Assembly (NCBI GenBank): GCA_009760855.2
Contig: WPIO01000004.1
Coordinates: 5,285,001-5,349,000 of the forward strand
Origin: Cristatella mucedo
Lineage: Eukaryota; Bryozoa; Phylactolaemata; Cristatellidae
Reading direction: 5' to 3'
DNA length: 64,000 nt
Part shown: in pieces, positions 58,150-64,000 of the stretch
Layout: each line of letters starts with the position of its first letter
Position numbering within the stretch: position 1 is the stretch's first letter
Made by a program: the position numbers and the translations under genes
The notes under the pieces: model-generated
The model's input: only the letters and a program-made list of their open reading frames with translations
Database searches by the model: none
What the model was told of the DNA's origin: nothing

Positions 58150-58735
58150 CACCTGATAAAGCGCCCTCAGAGAACTCAATCTCTTTCTAGGCGCTTTACA
58201 TTTGCTGCAAAGGGAAACGCTACTGGATGGTGAGTAATATCATGCTTGATAAACCACGTGAATAACATGGTTAGGGGTGACATGCACAGGGTCAGCATGC
58301 AAGTGTGGTTAGTGGCAGGATGCACAGTGTCAGCACGCATAAGCACATGAAGGACGAATCACAGGGACCCACTAAATGCTGTCCTAAATAGGTGCGAATC
58401 GGTGCGTTTATTGTTTCTTTTTAAATGTGGCTAAGTCAGGGGATGTCGTGACGGAAGTTGGGAGTGAGTTCCAGGCTTTAGGAGCATACGAACTAAATGC
58501 ATGGTCTCCAAAGGATTTGAGGTTTGTACGAGAAATTGGTAAACTGTTAGATTCCGAAAAGCGGATGTATGATACTTGACCTGGTGGGGGAGTAGATCTA
58601 AAAGATAGGCTGAAACCAAAGAAGGAAGTGACCTAAAAGTGAGCAACAAAACCTTGAAGTCGATCCGTTGCTCGACTGGTGGCTAGTGCAGGTCAGGTCG
58701 GCGAGAAGTGGTCTGATGTGGCAGCTGTGACGTTA
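58120..58735 (-). mobile_element. L2-A LINE, 5'-truncated
   Basis: (TAA)n, inverted hairpin, 3' UTR, then the RT C-terminal region in reverse. Broken frames. Confidence 0.88.
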
Positions 58736-59065
58736 AATCATTTAAAATAAAAGCTGAGCTCAGCTGAGTAAATATGACCGACTTCTCGTATTATTTATGG
58801 TCTGAGTGAGTATACATGTCCTATAATGCCTCTAAATTAAATTTTGCTGACACATTCAAAGCAATACATGTTAAGGAGTTTTTTAATCCCATATTTAGAA
58901 TCTATCTTTGTCAGACCAAGTGCCCCCCCCCGCATCTTTTGAGGGGTTTGGCTAGTTAGTTTATACAGTGCATGGTTTTAATATGCTGGTTTTACAAGGT
59001 AGACGTGTACCCGGGCCAGGTGTGATTGGCTGGGGCGGCTGTAATGTGATAAAGGTATTTATCGG
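58736..59065. other. No recognised feature
   Basis: Nothing assigned. Confidence 0.35.
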
Positions 59066-59106
59066 CCCCGGGGGGGGGGGGGGGGGGGGGGCGCCCCCCC
59101 CCCGGG
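59066..59106. repeat. Poly(G)/poly(C) snap-back tract
   Basis: About 24 G, then GCG, about 10 C and GGGGG. Strong self-complementarity and G-quadruplex potential. The exact length may be unreliable in the assembly. Confidence 0.85.
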
Positions 59107-59689
59107 GGCGTGACCTAAAGGGTGGCCGGTTATGTCATGCCATGATGTAACAGCGGCGTTTGGAAAACCTTATGTTGGCCGGATAAGTCGTGGTGTTGGG
59201 GGCTCTCGGTCTCGCCCCGTGATGCACCTGAATGGACGTCGGGCGCTCTCCGAAGACGCAGCCACTCACGTAAGGTGGTGTGCGCCCCAAGCCCGAGCGA
59301 GGCTGGAGATAAGCACGCTCGTTGTTATGGCTTGCATATTCTGAGTTTCCCCTGTAGCGTGTTGTTCGTGGCCCCCTCTGTGAGCTGGCACCCTCGGTCC
59401 GAGCTGAATTGTACTTCGGTAGCGAATCCCCGGTACTGCAGCCAATGCCGTACCGGGCACTGCAGCCAATGTCGTACCGACGTTGTCTTGGATGGTACTT
59501 GTGTTGATTACCGCTCGTCTTCAAGACTGCTCTGGTCCGAGAATGTCTTTCCAAGTCGGGAGTACTGGCCTCTTGTTTTCGTGTCCCCCCCCCGTAGCCT
59601 AATTTACCTAGAGCCCCCAGTAGTTCTGTTTGGTTCCTCTGCTGTTGTTGGCCCATGCGATATTGTTATAAAAGGTTTGATCAAACGAG

Positions 59690-60800
59690 CGCCCAGTGAG
59701 ATGCTACGTGGAATGGCAATTGGAGCTCGGTGCAACCGATTTCTCGTTGATTTGCCATGGATTGCGGTATTGGCCCCTTCTATTGTTGTCGATTGCCGTG
59801 CATTGCTGACAATTAACAAGCGAAATAGCCTGAAAACTCGATCGTTTCCCTTTGAACGCAATTAATTTTTAGCTGCTATAACAAATTGAGCTTCGCGAAG
59901 CCGAAGTTCGTGGTCTGTTTCCCACTGATTGCAGTGCATTGCTGCTTCAAGCCGAGACATTGCCGTAGATTCCATGCATTGCTCGAAATTGTACAAACAC
60001 ATTTTGTCAAAAGTGATGCGGCTACAATGTAGACAGTGCTCTGTAATATGCATTCAAAATTGGAGCATTTGAAACCGATTTCAGAGCATTTTGTGGCGGA
60101 ATGCAATATACTGCAGTATAGTTCAGAGCCATTGCTGTCGATTGCCGTGCTTTGCCGACACTTAACGAGCAAAGACGTATGAAAATGCCACGGTTTCACT
60201 TCGCAATCTATTTCTAGTCGTTTTCGGCGGATGCGGTACATTGGAGTGGATTTCGGTGGATTGGCCCGGGCTATTGCAGTTGATTTCAGTGCATTGCACG
60301 AGAGCGGTCGTGCCAATGCGAGTGAAATTTTATGAGTACAGTTTTCGAAGTCATACATCATAAAAAGAGCTTTTCCAACAGGATTTCCTTGGTTTTGCTG
60401 TGGAGTGCAGGGGCTTGTGGTGGACTTCGGTATTAGCCCGGGCAGCTGCAATCTTATTTCAGCGGACTTAGCGAAAATGCGTGATCGGAATCGTTCCAAA
60501 CTTAGTGGGTAAATCTTGCCTGAAGCGTAGGATTATATCCAAATTTTGTGGAATTTTGCGAAGCTAGTTTGTGGTGGATTTGAATTGAACTAAAGGGGAT
60601 TGCGAATTTCGTTACAGGCCTCGGTCGTTGCAACTCATTTGCACGATGGCAGGAAATTTGGTGGATAGATAAAATCAAAGGTGTACTACTATATCCGCCA
60701 AAATTCTGAGCTCAGCAAGGCCAATGTCTCCTCGATTTTAGCCTAAATAGAGCGGATTTCGATGGATTGCGGTAATTCGTTTAGCCGTGCACTCGTAACG
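59690..60800. repeat. Degenerate repeats of a GATTGCCGTGCATTGC-type motif
   Basis: Variants recur at about 59790, 59928, 59955, 60140, 60225 and 60280. The blocks 59780-59866 and 60130-60216 align over about 85 bp. No coding domain recognised. Confidence 0.55.
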
Positions 60801-60993
60801 CATCGATAGGGCAATGCAGTAGGGTCGTATTGGTTGGCTAAGCTGGATTTAACTGCAATCAGTCAGCTGGGTCTTGTAACTTCGCTACTCCTGCAGCGAC
60901 CTACTTTCTGTCTGTGCGTCGGCCAGTACGTATGCAATTCCCTTTCGTTATCTATACGTTCTGGTGCTCCGTAGCTGCCACGTGATTTGTACG

Positions 60994-61888
60994 ACTGGCT
61001 CTGCCAGCATATCTCCAGTTGCATCAGCTCGAAATCTAGGTGTCATATTCCAAAGCGACCTCTCGTTAGACGACCACATCAGCTCCACAGTCAAATCAGC
61101 CTATTTTCAGCTTCATAACATTGCTAAAATTAGGGCTTGTTTAGATAAGGATACCACGTCCAAGTTGGTCCATGCATTCGTGACATCTCGTCTCGACTTC
61201 TGCAACTCACTGCTTACAGGCCTACCAGCATGTGCGATCAGGCGATTGCAGCTGGTGCAAAACTCTGCAGCTAGGCTTGTCTGTCGTGAGCGTCGCAGTT
61301 GCCACATTACTCCACTTCTCGCCGACCTGCACTGGCTACCAGTCAAGCAACGGATTGACTTCAAGGTTTTGTCGCTCACTTTTAGGTCTCTTCATTCTAT
61401 GGCTCCAGCCTACCTTTCAGATATACTACCCCATCAGGCAAAGCATCGTACCACTCGCTTTTCGGAATCCAACAGTCTAGAAATACCTCGTACAAACCTT
61501 AAATCCTTTGGAGACCGTGCATTTAGCTCGTATGCTCCCACAGCCTGGAACTCCCTCCCGACCTGCATCAGAACATCCCCTGACCTGACCACATTTAAAA
61601 GAAACTTAAAAACATACCTATTTAGGACAGCATTTAGTGGGTCCTTGTGATTCGTCCTCGATGTGCTTATGCGTGCTGACACTGTTCATGCTGCCACTAA
61701 CCACATTTGCATGCTGACCCAGTGCATGTAACCCCTAACCATGTTATTCATTTTGTTTGTTTTTCAAGCATGATTTTACTTACTATTCTATTGCGTATCA
61801 CTTTGCAGCAAATGTAAAGCGCCTAGAAAGAGATTAAGTTCTCTGAGGGCGCTTTATCAAGTGCAATATTATTATTATTATTATTACG
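60994..61888 (+). mobile_element. L2-A LINE, recent copy
   Basis: Open from [20 protein letters not shown] to the stop at 61648-61650, then 3' UTR, hairpin and (ATT)n. Differs from 43382-44272 at only a handful of positions. Truncated at the C-terminal RT region. Confidence 0.94.
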
Positions 61889-62420
61889 ACTACAGCAGAT
61901 TGTTATCTCGCCCGCTGCGTCGCCAGCGTGTAATACAGCCGTCATCACTACCGCCGCACCGGTCTGTGGGTTCGTCATTCATCATTCATCGCCTCGCCGC
62001 CGCCGCCCGTGCACGAGCCTCAACACTGTCTCCTCCCGGGCAACTTTCCTGACGTTACGGCATTTTGACAGTGAAGTTTTTTCCCCGCTGCTGCCAGCTC
62101 AGCACAGCTTTTATCTGCGGACGTGAGCGAGACTTGAATGCTAAAGCTGCTGTCTAGCACGAGCTGAGAAAATAAATGCCGCCAGGGACACGTCAAGCGT
62201 CCGTGTGAGATTCTTCAATTAGTACTATTAAAAAATATCGTTCTTCAGTCGCAGCTTGAACTCGTGACAATCGCGTTGTAGGGCTCCCAGATTTTAGGCA
62301 TCAGTTTTTCAGATAAGCAACCCATTACGTCTCTGTAGTAGTAGTGCTATGGCATACCTAGCTCAAGAGCTAGATCGCTTTCCCAGGAGATTTTTAGCCA
62401 AACTCCACCGGTACAGCATC
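61889..62420. other. No recognised feature
   Basis: Partly GC-rich (61900-62050); no supported exon. Confidence 0.35.
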
Positions 62421-62607
62421 TAATAATAATAATAATAATGCACTTGATAAAGCGTCCTCGGAGAACTCAATCTGTTTCCAGGAGCTTTACATTTGCTGCA
62501 AAGGGAAACGCAATTGAATGGTGAGTAATATCATGCTTGATAAACAACATGAATAACATGGTTAGGGGTGACATGCACAGGGTCAGCATGCAAATGTGAT
62601 TAGTGGA
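62421..62607 (-). mobile_element. L2-A LINE, 3' tail
   Basis: (TAA)n, hairpin with small changes, GTTAGGGGTGACATGCACAG, ends in GTGATTAGTGG. Confidence 0.85.
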
Positions 62608-62819
62608 AAAAAACCTGTGAATTTCCTGGAGCTCAGCCACGGGGCTCGAAGTTTTCTCTCGATCCAGCTCGCGCCTGCACGCTATTGCCCGCTGCGAGCG
62701 ACAGCAGCGAATGCTATATAAACGAGCCTGCTGAATCAGCCCTGACCTTGGCATTTACTTTATTCAAAAAAGGGGTGTGGCGACGCCTTACGCATGGTAG
62801 GATTCTAGGCTGTTTCTTT

Positions 62820-63172
62820 TCTTTAGCTCGCATGTTTTTAAAGCCTGGAACTCACTTTTTCGACTGGCTCCACGACATCCCCTGGCTTGACAACATTTAA
62901 AAAGAAGCTAAAACGCATCTGCTTTATTACAGCATTTAGCGGGTCTACGCGATTCATCCTTGGTGTGCTTTCGCATGCTCACACTGTTCGTGCTGCCATT
63001 AACCATATTTGCACGCTGAACCTTTGCATCGTGTCACCTCTAACCATGTTATGCTTGCTGTCATTGAGCATGCTACCACTAACCATCTGATGATGCAGCA
63101 AACGTAAAGTGCCTAGAAAGAGACTGAGTTATCTGAGGGCGCTATAACAAATGTATTATCATTGTTATTATT
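62820..63172 (+). mobile_element. L2-A LINE 3' part, diverged
   Basis: AAAGCCTGGAACTCACTTTT, ACGACATCCCCTGGCTTGAC, AGCATTTAGCGGGTC, then AAAGTGCCTAGAAAGAGACTG and an ATT tail. Confidence 0.8.
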
Positions 63173-63898
63173 TATTCGCCACCGTAGAAGAAAGAACAGG
63201 GTCGGTGGCATGCGAGAAGAAAGCTTTTTTGCTTCGCCCAAGTGGCGGGAAAGAGACTGTCTCTTTTTTTACAGCGACCAAGATGAATTTGGGTCGGGTT
63301 CGGCTAAACCAGTACAGGGTTGGCATCGCATACAGGCAGGCGACGTAGTCGGGTAGCCGGCAGTTGCTACGAAACCCGGGGTGGGGAGTGCATTTCAAGC
63401 TCCCTAATTGGTCTCGTAGCTGCTGTAGAGCCAGACCACGAAGCTCCAATCGAAGGTGGCCCACCTGGCAGGACTCTTGTAAACCCCACTCATAAGCTGA
63501 TGGCAGTGCGTCAAAAATAGATGGTGGCCTCTTCCTAAACCAAATCTACACGCCCACGGCAAAACAGCAAGATTGGGCTCTATGGCCACTGCAATAAAAA
63601 AAAAAAAGTATACCACGACCAATGCAAACACCGAAAACCTGCTACAGCCTCAGCAGCTGTCTGGGGGCGTCAACGTTCCGGCTGCCTCCTACATCTTTTG
63701 CATCATGGAAGGGCCATTCGAGAAATTTGATTATAACAAAGGTCCTACTGCAACCTAAAGACGTAGTGCATGCAAAGATCAAACGACTGGTCCTTTCCAC
63801 AGTTTCAAGATTCGGGTATGTTTGCACTTTATCAAGGAAGCTTCTGCAAAGCTTCAGAAAGACTTGTTCACCACCCAACATGGAAATCCACACATCAT
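63173..63898. other. No recognised feature
   Basis: Short plus-strand frames (63320-63520, 63573-63758) without a recognisable domain; a poly(A) run at 63595-63607. Confidence 0.35.
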
Positions 63899-63899
63899 G

Positions 63900-63986
<87 letters not shown>
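63899..63986. repeat. (AT)n microsatellite at the window end
   Basis: About 44 TA units. Confidence 0.97.
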
Positions 63987-63988
<2 letters not shown>

Positions 63989-64000
63989 CCTGTGACTCCT

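Overview
The window is from an animal (metazoan) nuclear genome, most likely an invertebrate. It has spliced genes with long introns, a complete Elongin A gene, L2/CR1-group LINEs, tRNA-derived SINEs, decayed hAT transposons and many microsatellites. There are no bacterial-type operons, rRNA genes or CRISPR arrays. I cannot name the species from sequence alone.

Genes. The one fully recognisable gene is an ELOA (Elongin A) orthologue on the minus strand, from the ATG at 45205 to the stop at 28870. I resolved ten coding exons by hand. Every one is bounded by GT/AG, the phases agree across all nine introns, and the total of 2610 nt gives 869 residues plus a stop. The protein carries the N-terminal TFIIS-like helical bundle, a long Ala/Ser/Gly-rich middle, the BC-box, the Elongin-A homology region and the conserved basic C-terminus. 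A second, less certain minus-strand gene has a GC-rich first exon at 12711-13211 (signal peptide plus the first half of a von Willebrand A-like fold). A second exon at 1082-1397 looks like the other half of the same fold. If the two belong together, the gene encodes a small secreted vWA-like protein with a degenerate metal site and an ~11 kb intron.

Mobile DNA fills most of the rest. Family L2-A is the commonest: 5'-truncated LINE copies that end in a fixed stem-loop followed by (ATT)n. Three copies (43.3, 55.5 and 61.0 kb) are nearly identical and so recent. L2-B is a second LINE family, best copy 16.06-17.53 kb, with an intact YADD box and a 9-bp target duplication. SINE-A and SINE-B are tRNA-derived. 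The SINE-B tail copies the L2-type stem-loop, which suggests it uses LINE machinery. Two hAT transposase remnants lie at 47.9-48.8 kb (BED-finger type) and 50.5-52.0 kb (DUF4371/ZMYM-like type). A possible LTR lies at 24.8-26.0 kb.

Layout. 0-15 kb: the vWA-like gene, SINEs, L2-A copies and a GC-rich zone with a 15-bp minisatellite. 15.4-18.1 and 26.3-27.7 kb: two copies of one segment that differ by precise transposon insertions. 19-26 kb: mostly unassigned DNA with SINEs, two paired unknown repeats and the LTR candidate. 28.9-45.2 kb: ELOA, with repeats in its introns. 45.5-63.2 kb: a transposon graveyard with several nested insertions. The window ends in an (AT)n tract.
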